This document shows positions 6,975 through 15,884 of a stretch of 64,000 bases of DNA, piece by piece; the stretch's first letter is position 1, and every line of letters starts with the position of its first letter. Under the pieces are notes generated by a model. It was not told the origin of the DNA. It searched no databases and saw nothing but the letters and a program-made list of their open reading frames with translations. The position numbers and the translations under genes are program-made. The stretch comes from Kiritimatiellia bacterium (lineage in GTDB: Bacteria; Verrucomicrobiota; Kiritimatiellia; RFP12; UBA1067): the NCBI GenBank assembly GCA_017525225.1, contig JAFXTB010000110.1, positions 1 through 64,000 of the forward strand. The letters are read 5' to 3'.

Positions 6975-9900
6975 CTACCTGATCATGAGGCGGAGACCGG
7001 GACCGTACCCCTCCAGAACGCGCAGCACGCCAGGCCCCGTAATGTATGGGGCGAGCGACGTGTCGTAGCGCGTGCCGTCGTCGTAGAGCCCGGCGGCGCG
7101 GGAGTGCCCGTTCATGCGCAGGCGCTTCACCGTGAACTCGCCGTCGAAGTCGATGTCAAGCGTGCCCGCGTGCGTCATGTCCAGCTCGACCGTCTGGGGG
7201 ATGTCCGCCCCCGCCCCGATCGAAAGCGTTCCCGCCGAAAGCGTCAGGTTCGTGGCGGCCGTGGCGCAATCAAGCTCCAGCGTGCCACCCGCGACCGTCC
7301 ATTGCGGAACGCCGGACATGTTCCCGTGGAATCCTGCGCGGCCTGGACCGGCCTGCACGATGCTGCCGGAACCGAGGAACGGGCAGAAGAACGCCGAGCT
7401 GGTCGCCTCGTCCACCTGTGCGAACGTGATGTCGCCCGCGAGCGTGACGGAGAGGCCGGCCTCGAACGGGATGCCGACGCCAGACGACTTCACTACACCG
7501 CCTTCAAGCCGGATGGACGCCAAGCCCTGGCCCTGCTGCAAGGTGTTGCCGCGCGCCACCAGCAGTTCGCCGGACTTCATCGTATGAATGTAGCGACGCG
7601 CCTGGGAATTGGCGAGTTTCACGGAATTGGTGAAGGAGACTGTGCCGCCCGTCTGTACGAACGTGAGCCATCCATCGGCAAGCGGAGAAGAGGCGAAATT
7701 CATCAAGGCCCCCGGGGCGGCGATCAGGTTGGCCGTGGACCAGTCGCTGTTGGAAGCCCAGCGTGCTTCCATCATAATACCCCAGAAGAGCTTGCGGAAT
7801 TCAAGCGTGGACGGCGATGGAACGCGAATGATGTAGTGGCTGTTGAGGTTGTACGACCTGTCCTGGTTCACCACGTCGCCCGCGAACACTATCTTGCCGC
7901 CGCCTTTGATGACAACGGGCGCGGGGTCGATGACGTCGTCGATCTTGTACGCTTTGCCGATTACCACCATCGAATCTATCACCAGCGTGGAGACTGGAGA
8001 GACGGTGATGGTGCCATTCGTCAAGGTGAGATACGCATCCCCGGAAGCGGAAAGCGTCACCGTGCCGGGAACGTCGATGGAGAGAGAACCCAAGGTGACA
8101 TTTTCCGCGAACGTCAGGTTCGCACCGTCCTGGAGAGAGGCGCTATCGAACGTCGCCGAAGCGGTCTCGCCGTTCGGCACGGCGCTTCCCGACCAGTTGG
8201 CGGCGGAAAGCCAGTTGCCGCCGGAGGCTGGTCCGATCCAGTGTCCCGTGCCCGCGTCCGGCGGCGGAACCACCGTTACCGTACCACTGCCGAACGTCTG
8301 GCTGGAACCTGCCGCGACCGCTACACCGCCGATCGAAAGCGACGAGACCGACCACGTGGTCCCGGCTGGCAGGACGAGCGAATCGGCAGATGCGAGCGTG
8401 ATGCGCGTCGGCACCGCCTGCACGATGGCGGAAGCGCCCACGGAGACGCTGCCAGCCTCGACCGTGAGGGAACCCGTGAAGTTGTTGGTGCCGTTGAGAT
8501 GCAGCGTGCCGTCGCCAATCTTGCGCCATGCTCCCGTGCCGGAGATCGCGCAGGACTGGAAGGTGATGTCATGCCCGTCAGTGTCGATCGTGGCGGCGCC
8601 TCCCCTGCCGCTGATGGCGGTATCGAGCGTCACCGTGAAATCTGCCGTGGCATGGAGCGTCGCGCCACCCAGCTGGAGGGACGGCGTCGTGTTACGGCCG
8701 CCCAGAGTCTTGTGTGTCGACCTTAATGTCGGGCTGTCCGTACTCTGGATGCCGCCCGCGCCCACGTACACGTCGCCGCCATCGAGCCAGTACCAGTTGG
8801 CCCAACTTTCACTCGTCATGAGCGGGGTGGTGAGAGTGCCGCCTGTCATTTCGAAGGAGCCGCCGCCATAGCGTGTCCAGCTTAAGTAGTCGCCGGTGGT
8901 ATTTTCGCCTGTCAGCGACTTGTTGAGATATATGCCCTCGATGCAGGTGAGCGAACCGCCCTTGAGATACCAATAGTAAGGCAGCTGGTTGTCGTTGCGG
9001 TGCGGATTGATGTAGAGGTTCGTTATGGTGAGCTTCGCTCCATCGCGCTGGGTTACGCTGTTGAACGCGGAATATCCGCCGCGCGCCCATACGAACTTGT
9101 TGAACTCGACGTCGGTATTCTGCCCCTCGAACACGACATGCCCCTCGGTCTCTCCGCCACTGGCCCAGAACGAAAGGCATGTGTCCTTGGTGCTTTCGTT
9201 GTTGTAGCGGATGAACTGCGTGACATCGCGGTATACGAGCGTACCGTCGATGCAATGGACGCAAAGATAAGCGATGGAGGTCGGGGTGGCGTTGGGCCCC
9301 ACGATGCAGCGGTTGTACACGAACTTGCCGTTGCCGGCGAGGATGTTGTGCCCGGAATTCCGCATTTCGCAATCGAATATAAGCTCCGCATCTGGGCGGA
9401 CAAGGCAGGACGGCACATAGCCGGTCGCACCAATGGTCAATATGGAAGACTCGCTGTATAGCTTAAGCTTCTTGTTCGCACCATTCGGACAGTAAAATAC
9501 GCCACCGATCGTCATATTGGAAGAAAATACGATGTTCGTGGCGCGGGAGAGGTCGACATAGGAGTCGGCGTTGCTGGGCGGCACGGCGCCACCCTCCCAG
9601 TTGGCGGCCTGCGACCATGTACTGCCGTCGCCATTGCCGGTCCAAGTATACATGATGACAACATAGCAGTCGGTGTTGGAGCGGAATGGACCCGATGTGC
9701 TTTTGTTAAACCTGTATTTTCCCCTGGCGAGGGAAACGCCGCTTGTGGATACCGAATGGCAGTATGCGGCTATGCGGGCGTCGCCAAGATTGAATATACC
9801 GCCGTCCTCGACCACGAGATCCAAAGGCTGGTAGATCAGGTTGCGAGATCCTTTCATGACGAATTCGGCGCCGGATTTCACGGTGACACGCCAGGGAGTG

Positions 9901-11207
9901 TAGTCGTTGGCGCGTCCGTATAAGCCGAAGCGGAATCCGCCACCGGAGTAGATCTGGGCAAGCCCCTCCTGGACGACGAACGTGCCTACGGCCGGAAAGT
10001 CCGAATAGAACGTGAAGGTGCCCGCACCCGTCTTGGTGATCGTGGTGTCAGGCGCGACGGTCGGGGAATATGCAAGCGTGAGCGTCTTGCTGGACGGGAT
10101 TTCGATCGTGGGCGTTCCCGAGAAGTGGAGCGGCCCCGCGATGCTGATGCTGTCCGGCAGCGCAAGCGTGCCGCCGTTCAACTCGAAGCGGACACGCCCC
10201 GTCAGGTCGGGCGTGAAGCCAGAGGAGGAGGTATACTTGAAACGTCCGCCGTTCAGCGCGAAAAGCCCGTACGAGCGCGTATCGCTGCCGGCCTCGACCT
10301 TGCTGACCGTGGCGGTGCCGCCATCCTGGATGTAACGGCCGGGACGGTGTTGGCCGATCACCATCTTCCCGGTTGAGGTGAGCGTGCCGCGCACGAGATG
10401 GTATGTGGAGGTGGACCAGGCATCTGTATCGGCATTGACGCCAATCGCAAACGTTGCGGAATCGGCTCCGCCGCCGATCTCGGTCACGGTATCGTCGCCA
10501 TCCTGATGCCAGATGCAGCTCACGGCAGAACGGGATGAGCCAAAATTGAGGGCCGGCGTCTTGACGTGGGCACGATCCCGCTGGAACAGCTCGGCGAGAC
10601 GGATGTTCTCCGGCGTGTTGAATCCGAAATGCAGGCCACTCCTGCCGAGCAGGAACGAGAAATCGCCCTCGAAGATGTTCGTGCCGCCGCCACCGAGGTA
10701 TGTAGAGCAGTCCACGCTGGCATTGACGCCGTTGGTGAAGGTGTTGCCCCATACGATGGTACCGTCGCCCCAGCGGTCGAAACGCAGATGCTGGAGGATC
10801 GGTGCGTCCAGGTAGAGCGTGGAACCGTAAAGCGCCACCAGGCCGTCGCCGTTGACGGCCCGCACGGCGCCTTCGGCAAGATCGAACGCGAGGGAACCGG
10901 AGTCGGTCGACGTGAGGCGCACGGGGGTCGCGCCCTTCTGGACGAGTCCGTAGAGCGTCACCGCGACGTCGAGGCGGGATGTTGCTACGACGCCCGCGCC
11001 GAGATCCAGATCGAACACGACGTTATCATCGACCGTGTACGGATAGGAGTAGGATGCGCCGGCTGGCGAGCATGACCAGTTGTCGGCATTGGACCAGTCG
11101 GGCGTGGTACCATTGCCGGTCCATGTCCAGGTATAGGTGAAGTTCGCCGCATGCGCGGCGGATGCGGCACAAAGCGCAAGACACGCCAGAACTCTCTTCG
11201 CAATCAT
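6975..11207 (-). CDS. Giant secreted protein with autotransporter-type beta-strand repeats
   Basis: 1410 residues from ATG 11207; upstream in-frame ATGs lack a ribosome site whereas this one follows AAAGGGAAACC and opens a signal peptide (MIAKRVLACLALCAASAAHA). The mature part has repeated WTGNGTTPDWSNADNWS-type modules (residues about 30, 520 and 1010) and passenger-type repeats such as GDGTLHLNGTNNFTGSL, which predict a long beta-helix. There is no beta-barrel translocator domain at the C terminus; it ends in an AGLYDDGTRY...ITGPGVLRV motif shared with the 48364-50538 protein. Likely an exported surface or matrix protein, function unknown. Confidence 0.85.
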   Translation of the reverse strand: MIAKRVLACLALCAASAAHAANFTYTWTWTGNGTTPDWSNADNWSCSPAGASYSYPYTVDDNVVFDLDLGAGVVATSRLDVAVTLYGLVQKGATPVRLTSTDSGSLAFDLAEGAVRAVNGDGLVALYGSTLYLDAPILQHLRFDRWGDGTIVWGNTFTNGVNASVDCSTYLGGGGTNIFEGDFSFLLGRSGLHFGFNTPENIRLAELFQRDRAHVKTPALNFGSSRSAVSCIWHQDGDDTVTEIGGGADSATFAIGVNADTDAWSTSTYHLVRGTLTSTGKMVIGQHRPGRYIQDGGTATVSKVEAGSDTRSYGLFALNGGRFKYTSSSGFTPDLTGRVRFELNGGTLALPDSISIAGPLHFSGTPTIEIPSSKTLTLAYSPTVAPDTTITKTGAGTFTFYSDFPAVGTFVVQEGLAQIYSGGGFRFGLYGRANDYTPWRVTVKSGAEFVMKGSRNLIYQPLDLVVEDGGIFNLGDARIAAYCHSVSTSGVSLARGKYRFNKSTSGPFRSNTDCYVVIMYTWTGNGDGSTWSQAANWEGGAVPPSNADSYVDLSRATNIVFSSNMTIGGVFYCPNGANKKLKLYSESSILTIGATGYVPSCLVRPDAELIFDCEMRNSGHNILAGNGKFVYNRCIVGPNATPTSIAYLCVHCIDGTLVYRDVTQFIRYNNESTKDTCLSFWASGGETEGHVVFEGQNTDVEFNKFVWARGGYSAFNSVTQRDGAKLTITNLYINPHRNDNQLPYYWYLKGGSLTCIEGIYLNKSLTGENTTGDYLSWTRYGGGSFEMTGGTLTTPLMTSESWANWYWLDGGDVYVGAGGIQSTDSPTLRSTHKTLGGRNTTPSLQLGGATLHATADFTVTLDTAISGRGGAATIDTDGHDITFQSCAISGTGAWRKIGDGTLHLNGTNNFTGSLTVEAGSVSVGASAIVQAVPTRITLASADSLVLPAGTTWSVSSLSIGGVAVAAGSSQTFGSGTVTVVPPPDAGTGHWIGPASGGNWLSAANWSGSAVPNGETASATFDSASLQDGANLTFAENVTLGSLSIDVPGTVTLSASGDAYLTLTNGTITVSPVSTLVIDSMVVIGKAYKIDDVIDPAPVVIKGGGKIVFAGDVVNQDRSYNLNSHYIIRVPSPSTLEFRKLFWGIMMEARWASNSDWSTANLIAAPGALMNFASSPLADGWLTFVQTGGTVSFTNSVKLANSQARRYIHTMKSGELLVARGNTLQQGQGLASIRLEGGVVKSSGVGIPFEAGLSVTLAGDITFAQVDEATSSAFFCPFLGSGSIVQAGPGRAGFHGNMSGVPQWTVAGGTLELDCATAATNLTLSAGTLSIGAGADIPQTVELDMTHAGTLDIDFDGEFTVKRLRMNGHSRAAGLYDDGTRYDTSLAPYITGPGVLRVLEGYGPGLRLMIR

Positions 11208-11267
11208 GGTGGTTTCCCTTTCAGTATGGTACGGCCTGTACGACAAATGCTGAATCACGATGTCGAC

Positions 11268-11276
11268 ATTCTACCA
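11268..11276 (-). promoter_or_regulatory. Extended -10 promoter for the beta-helix protein
   Basis: TGGTAGAAT in the sense direction, about 60 bases before the ATG, with a normal leader containing AAAGGGA. Confidence 0.5.
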
Positions 11277-11297
11277 AAGTACGGTATATGCCGTCAA

Positions 11298-12182
11298 TCA
11301 CGAACTCGGCTTCTGATTCTTCTCCTTTTCGGGGAAACGGATCTCCTCGCCGTCTTTCTGCCACAGGCGCACCCAGTCGATCCAGTATTCGATCGGCAGC
11401 GGATCGTCAGCCTTGATGCGGTAGCCCTCGGGACACCACCCGTGGCCGGGCGTGAAGATCTCGTTGTTGAAGATGACACTCTCGAAGTCGTGGAAGCCGT
11501 CCATGCCGGGAACCTTGTCGGCGTGGAAGTCGTTCGCCTCGTCGATCGGGCAGCTGCCGTACTTCTTACCGTCCACCCAGAACGACATCTCCTTCGGAGT
11601 CCACTCGAAGCCGTAGACGTGGAACTCCTCGTTCAGCTTCTCCGCCTTCGGGAACTTGAACCACGGGGACGGAATGCATTTCTCCCTCGGCACGACCACG
11701 TGCTTACGGCCCGGAGCCCACTTGTGGAGATTGTAGGCCAGCGAGTTCGTGGACGAAAACACCTCGAAGATGTCGATCTCCGCCATCCACTTCGACTTGC
11801 GGAACGCGGGCGTGGCCGTCATCCAGAAGCTTGGCCACGCGCCGTGGCGGAACGGCACGCGCCCGCGCATCTCCAGGTAGCCATACTTGAACCCCATCGT
11901 CTCGTGCGTGGCGACGCCGCGCGAGAGCATCTGCGGCTTGGCGGGATTGCCGGAGGGAACGACGAGTAGGTGCAGGCAGCCGTTCTCCACGCGCGCCGTC
12001 CGCGAGTCGTTAGAGTATACGCAGTCCGTCGAATGCATAGTCGCGCGGAAGCGCCACTTCGACCTGTCGAGCGAGGTGCCGTCGAACTCGTCGCCCCACA
12101 CGAGGCGCCGTCCATCCTGCGGCGCGCCCGACGCGACGCATGCCGCCGCCAGCACCGCTAGCAACAGTCCATTCCGTTTCAT
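11298..12182 (-). CDS. Secreted glycoside hydrolase family 16
   Basis: 294 residues from ATG 12182 (AAAGGAACG upstream; signal peptide MKRNGLLLAVLAAACVASG). GH16 jelly-roll enzymes cleave beta-1,3/1,4-glucans or galactans. Seen here: WGDEFDGTSLDRSKW at the N terminus, YGYLEMRGRVPF, and the catalytic motif E135-I-D137-I-F-E140 (nucleophile and acid/base glutamates), then WTPKEMSFWVDG and a closing YWIDWVRLWQ strand. Length is typical of a single catalytic domain. Which glucan or galactan it attacks cannot be told from sequence alone. It is preceded by a TGCTATACT extended -10 box. Confidence 0.93.
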   Translation of the reverse strand: MKRNGLLLAVLAAACVASGAPQDGRRLVWGDEFDGTSLDRSKWRFRATMHSTDCVYSNDSRTARVENGCLHLLVVPSGNPAKPQMLSRGVATHETMGFKYGYLEMRGRVPFRHGAWPSFWMTATPAFRKSKWMAEIDIFEVFSSTNSLAYNLHKWAPGRKHVVVPREKCIPSPWFKFPKAEKLNEEFHVYGFEWTPKEMSFWVDGKKYGSCPIDEANDFHADKVPGMDGFHDFESVIFNNEIFTPGHGWCPEGYRIKADDPLPIEYWIDWVRLWQKDGEEIRFPEKEKNQKPSS

Positions 12183-12226
12183 GCTAACTGCGTTCCTTTC
12201 CCTAGAGGTATTTTCCCATGCCGTAA

Positions 12227-12232
12227 AGTATA
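12227..12232 (-). promoter_or_regulatory. -10 box for the GH16 gene
   Basis: TATACT with TGC directly upstream (extended -10, TGCTATACT), about 45 bases before the GH16 ATG. Confidence 0.5.
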
Positions 12233-12264
12233 GCATTTCACCCCCCTCGGCACAAGCGCACATC

Positions 12265-12348
12265 AGTTTCTTGTTTCTAGTTGGGTACGGATAAATTCTG
12301 TAATTACTCACACCCAGAATTCCATCGGTGAACTAGAAACCAGAAACT
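12265..12348. repeat. Inverted repeat AGTTTCTTGTTTCTAGTT
   Basis: Arms at 12265-12282 and 12331-12348 (18 bases, one mismatch) face each other across 48 bases between the GH16 promoter and the end of the small anchored protein. It could end transcription of the signal peptidase operon, or be a low-complexity AAACTAGAAAC repeat. It has no clear T-run. Confidence 0.45.
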
Positions 12349-12844
12349 ACTTCTCAATGATATTCGTCAACCTGGCGCGCGCGAATTTCCAGCGTCCACT
12401 ATCCGGGTCCTTGTGCAAAGTGGCCTCGAGTTGACGGGCATCGCGCACGGACCATCCGAAATCATCGCCTGAATAGAAGAAATCACATATGACCTCCGCC
12501 GTAGCACTGCCAGATATATTTACGGACAGATCCTCGAACGACACATGCAGGTGGGCCGACATCGTACGAAAGGCCGTTATCTGGTGCTGCATTTCGCGTA
12601 CATCCCTGGCGAAAGCGACCGTCCTGCCGAACGCCTCCACCGTACATCCTGGCTCGACCAGCCTGGCGATGCTCCGTGCCTTCCCGATGCCCTTCAGCGG
12701 CGGCTCTACGCCGTTCTTCTCAATCGCGGCGGACAGCGCCTTGAATGTCTCCTTCACGCGCGACTCCTCGGACGACGACAGAAACCACCAGCCTGCCAGC
12801 ACGGCCGAGAAAAGGATCAATATGAGGAGAAGCCTGTTCACCAC
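12347..12844 (-). CDS. Membrane-anchored NTF2-like hypothetical protein
   Basis: 165 residues with an uncleaved-looking N-terminal membrane anchor (LLLILILFSAVLAGWWFL) and a soluble domain. The C-terminal half (HLHVSFEDLSVNISGSATAEVICDFF...RDARQLEATLHKDPDSGRWKFARARL) has the pattern of an NTF2/SnoaL-like alpha+beta fold. Function is unknown. It starts with GTG at 12844 inside the last codons of the signal peptidase gene (7-base overlap), so translation is probably coupled. Confidence 0.7.
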   Translation of the reverse strand: MVNRLLLILILFSAVLAGWWFLSSSEESRVKETFKALSAAIEKNGVEPPLKGIGKARSIARLVEPGCTVEAFGRTVAFARDVREMQHQITAFRTMSAHLHVSFEDLSVNISGSATAEVICDFFYSGDDFGWSVRDARQLEATLHKDPDSGRWKFARARLTNIIEK

Positions 12845-13326
12845 AGCGTCCTTCCCGCAACGCGGCGGAGCGATATCTCGCCACCGACATGGTTTTCAAA
12901 CGGCACGGAGCGGTTGTCGCCCATAACGTAGATGTTCCCTGGCCGTATGGTGCGCGGCGGCACGGTCCAGCCGGAGTTCTTTACGACATACGGCTCGTCT
13001 AGCGGCTTGCCGTCCACCACGCACACGCCGTTGCTGAACGACACCGTCTCGCCGGCGAACGCCAGCACGCGCTTGAGCAGCATGTAGCGCATGCCGCCGT
13101 ACCTGAGCGCCACGACATCACCACGCGCCGGCGGATGCGAGCGGTAAGCGGTGAGCACGCACACGTTGACTCCGTGCGAGGCGTAGGTGGGCTCCATGCT
13201 TTCACCATCCACCACCATCGGGCGCAGCCAGTACATGCCGATGAGCCACGTGGCGGCCGCCAGGATGGCCAGCCGCACGAGGAAGCCGCGCGTGAGGCGT
13301 GGAAATATGAAGTATTCTAGCGACAT
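12838..13326 (-). CDS. lepB: Signal peptidase I
   Basis: 162 residues from ATG 13326, chosen because GAGGTGA lies just upstream and the long upstream extension is not protein-like. Type I signal peptidase: one N-terminal membrane segment (LVRLAILAAATWLIGMYWL), catalytic Ser in DGESMEPT, general-base Lys in LLKRVLAFAGETV, and the C-terminal MGDNRSVPFENHVGG box (usually GDNRxxSxDSR; here slightly diverged). It cleaves signal peptides after Sec export, fitting the many secreted proteins nearby. A TGATATAAT box lies 44 bases upstream. Confidence 0.92.
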   Translation of the reverse strand: MSLEYFIFPRLTRGFLVRLAILAAATWLIGMYWLRPMVVDGESMEPTYASHGVNVCVLTAYRSHPPARGDVVALRYGGMRYMLLKRVLAFAGETVSFSNGVCVVDGKPLDEPYVVKNSGWTVPPRTIRPGNIYVMGDNRSVPFENHVGGEISLRRVAGRTLW

Positions 13327-13369
13327 CTCGTCACCTCGATGTGCACCGCAGACAGTATCACCTGCGCAG

Positions 13370-13378
13370 ATTATATCA
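13370..13378 (-). promoter_or_regulatory. Extended -10 promoter for lepB
   Basis: TGATATAAT in the sense direction; predicted start of transcription about 37 bases before the lepB ATG, leaving room for the GAGGTGA ribosome site. Confidence 0.6.
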
Positions 13379-13418
13379 TATTTCCGACGGCTATTCACGC
13401 CATCGATGGCCCGCGCAC

Positions 13419-14465
13419 TCAACGGCGCGGTCTGCGAGCGGATTGACGCTGGCCTTCCCGCCGCTCCAGCAGCGCCAGGCTCAGCCTGATCGTCGCCTCG
13501 ATGGCCTCCGTCCCATCCTGAAGCGCCATCCACTGCCCGTTCATCAGCTTGAACCGGCGCTGCGCGGGCGTAACCTTCTCGAACAGGTAGGACGTCTTTG
13601 CGCTCTGCACCACGTTGCAGAACTGCTTGCCTGCCGCCCTGCGCAGACCGCGCCCGCACATCTGGATCGTCGGAAGCCTGCTTGCGTCGCGAGCGAAGAT
13701 CGTCTGCACGTCCGGCTGGTCGAACCCCTCCGTCAGCATGGACACGTTCGCGATCACTCGCACCTTGTCGGCCACGAAATCCTCCAGCTGGCGATCCTTG
13801 TCGCTCTCCGACGTCACGACCTCGCATGGCACCCCTGCGTCCACAAGTACCTTCTGGAACTGGCGGCATTCTAGTACGGTGTGGAAGAACACGAGCGACT
13901 TGCCCCATCGCTCCGGCGAATTGAGATAGCATTCACCGACTATCTGCGGACCATAGTGCGGCAGCATGTAGGAATGGAACGGGCTCAGATACCCTTCGCG
14001 TATCAGGCGGTCGATGGAGCAGGTCGTGACGGTCTCCTGGAACGAGAGCTTCATGCGGTCCGTCCTCAGCGGCGTGGCCGACAGACCCAGCGTGTACGCC
14101 CCTTTCATCTTCTCGTAGAGGAGCACGCATGACTGCGTAGCTTCATGGTGCGCTTCGTCGAGTACCACAAGGTCCGCCGGAGGAGGAGTCTTCTCGAAGA
14201 GCGACACCGGGCGGACGACGTCCCGGTGGAGATCCATGTTCGCCTGCATCACCTGCTGCAGCAGATGGCGGCGCGGCGCCACCCAGTCCACACGCAAGGG
14301 ACGGCCGATCAACCCCTGGAGGAGATGGATGGTCTCAAGGGCCATGTACGTCTTGCCGGAGCCGACGGGCGACTCCAGCATGACCGATGACTTGCCCTTC
14401 TCGATGAAGCCGGCCAGACATGCGGCAACGGCCTCCTGCTGGTATGGACGCTCCTCCCAGGTCAT
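13419..14465 (-). CDS. SF2 DEAH helicase / ATPase
   Basis: 348 residues. Superfamily 2 motifs: Q-like RPYQQEAV, Walker A ESPVGSGKTYMA (about residue 32), DEAH in VVLDEAHHEA (about 100), motif III GLSATPLRTD, motif V MLTEGFDQPDV and motif VI QMCGRGLRRA. It resembles the short RecG/XPB/phage-type helicases, with no nuclease or accessory domain. Its ATG overlaps the stop of the DUF932-like gene (ATGA), so the two are co-translated and probably act together. The substrate (DNA or RNA) is not evident. Confidence 0.88.
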   Translation of the reverse strand: MTWEERPYQQEAVAACLAGFIEKGKSSVMLESPVGSGKTYMALETIHLLQGLIGRPLRVDWVAPRRHLLQQVMQANMDLHRDVVRPVSLFEKTPPPADLVVLDEAHHEATQSCVLLYEKMKGAYTLGLSATPLRTDRMKLSFQETVTTCSIDRLIREGYLSPFHSYMLPHYGPQIVGECYLNSPERWGKSLVFFHTVLECRQFQKVLVDAGVPCEVVTSESDKDRQLEDFVADKVRVIANVSMLTEGFDQPDVQTIFARDASRLPTIQMCGRGLRRAAGKQFCNVVQSAKTSYLFEKVTPAQRRFKLMNGQWMALQDGTEAIEATIRLSLALLERREGQRQSARRPRR

Positions 14466-15688
14466 GCGCTGGCCTTCTCCTCAAGGTCTATCCCCCGCAG
14501 ATAGTAGCCGCTCGTCGGATGGACATGGGGATACATATCCTCGAGATCGAAGCTCTTGCCGTAGAAGTCGCCGAGAAGCCCGTTCGCCGCATCGCCGTTC
14601 TTGAGAATCGCCGCGTGGTGGGTGTTCAGCTCGGAGACGAAGTTCATGACATCCGCCACCGAGGCACCTGTAGGCAGAAGCGCACGACGACGTTCACCGA
14701 TCGCGCCAAGGTCCGTGACGCCGTACCGGACGCACGGATTGTCCGCCACCTCCTGCAAACGCTCGCACAGGACCATCTGGTGCCGGGCGTCACGCACCTG
14801 GCGGCGTATGAACGATTCGACCTGGTGCACCTCGTCCACCGACGCCTTCGTACCAGTGGCGGCGACAAGGCGGACATGCAGCATCTCCACTCCGCGCGGA
14901 TTGCTGAACGACGTCAAGAGCCGCCTGAAATGCTCGCCGCTGGAATCCTTCACCTCCATCTTGGTGCGAAAGAGCGGCGCCTCGGCGACAGCGCCATTGG
15001 AACAGACCTGACGCCACGTGGCAAGCGTTGCCTCCGGCGTTCCCATGCCATCCACCGGAACCTCCGTATGGACATGGACCCCGTACTTGCTGTCGTTCGG
15101 GATGTCCCATGCCTCGCCGAGATCGAACCGGCCCGTGATCACGCCGTCGCGGTAGTTGAAATCCTGAAGGCGCCGATCCTCCTTCATCACGATCTCGATG
15201 TTGCCCGCAGGAATGGGTACGCCCTTATCCTCTATGAGCCCCAAAGCCTTGTGGTCCTGCCTATCAAGCGTAAGCCTGAGCTGAAGGTCTGGCGCACGCT
15301 CTGCGGCCCTATGCACGACCTCCAGCGGAGAGAACAGGTCGAACACGCTGAGAGAAACCTTCATGCGCTGCGCAAGACCCTTGAGGAAACGCCGGGAAGG
15401 CTTGTAGCGCTCGCCCTCAAACGATATTCCGGAGAAACGGCCCTTCTCCTCCACCACCGAATCAGCCACCCAGCGCGGCGTGACACGCACGGTATCGAAC
15501 CGCTCACGGAAAGGCATCGGACTCTTTTTCACTTCCTCACGGACATGGGCCGATGGCATCCTATCGGCGGCCGCGGCACCAGAGGTAGACCCGCCATTGC
15601 TGGACGGACCACTGTATTCTTCACGCATGAGCCGGACGACCTCGCTCCAATCGCCCTCGCGCATCTTGGACAATATCATATCATTCAT
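14462..15688 (-). CDS. DUF932-like protein paired with helicase
   Basis: 408 residues from ATG 15688 (AGGAAC seven bases upstream). No signal peptide or membrane segment. The middle (PNDSKYGVHVHTEVPVDG followed by GTPEATLATWRQVCSNG) and the later SFSNPRGVEMLHVRLVAA match what I recall of DUF932 phage/plasmid-type proteins, whose hallmark is a CSNG motif after a VPVDG strand. Biochemical function of that family is unknown. The residue 30-70 stretch is Ser/Gly-rich. It forms a two-gene unit with the following helicase (4-base overlap), suggesting a mobile-element or defence-related pair. The family assignment is from memory and moderate. Confidence 0.6.
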   Translation of the reverse strand: MNDMILSKMREGDWSEVVRLMREEYSGPSSNGGSTSGAAAADRMPSAHVREEVKKSPMPFRERFDTVRVTPRWVADSVVEEKGRFSGISFEGERYKPSRRFLKGLAQRMKVSLSVFDLFSPLEVVHRAAERAPDLQLRLTLDRQDHKALGLIEDKGVPIPAGNIEIVMKEDRRLQDFNYRDGVITGRFDLGEAWDIPNDSKYGVHVHTEVPVDGMGTPEATLATWRQVCSNGAVAEAPLFRTKMEVKDSSGEHFRRLLTSFSNPRGVEMLHVRLVAATGTKASVDEVHQVESFIRRQVRDARHQMVLCERLQEVADNPCVRYGVTDLGAIGERRRALLPTGASVADVMNFVSELNTHHAAILKNGDAANGLLGDFYGKSFDLEDMYPHVHPTSGYYLRGIDLEEKASA

Positions 15689-15843
15689 GTGTAGTTCCTT
15701 TTTTCTTTTTACTCCCATAAAAGCAGAATGCATGCCAATGGTGAAAAACCCCGAAAAACACGGCTTCCCCAACCTAGCGGCCAATCAAAATTTCATTGAC
15801 CGATCAGAATTTGACGGTTGGCTTTTTCCTAGTGGCTACATCC

Positions 15844-15872
15844 TTGACAGCATGGAGTGTATCATATATCAT
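15844..15872 (+). promoter_or_regulatory. Sigma70-type promoter for the PP-loop gene
   Basis: TTGACA at 15844-15849, 17-base spacer, TATCAT at 15867-15872. Transcription would start around 15879-15884, directly in front of ATG 15885, predicting an almost leaderless message. Confidence 0.65.
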
Positions 15873-15884
15873 ATCCGTACTGCC

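Noticed and set aside
5382-8726. 1114-codon plus-strand open frame across two giant genes
   Set aside because: It spans the end of one real gene and the start of another on the opposite strand; composition (Arg/His/Ala-rich) is typical of antisense frames in GC-rich DNA.
13327-13932. Upstream extension of the signal peptidase frame
   Set aside because: The extra 202 codons lie antisense or out of frame to the helicase gene and are not protein-like; GAGGTGA supports ATG 13326.
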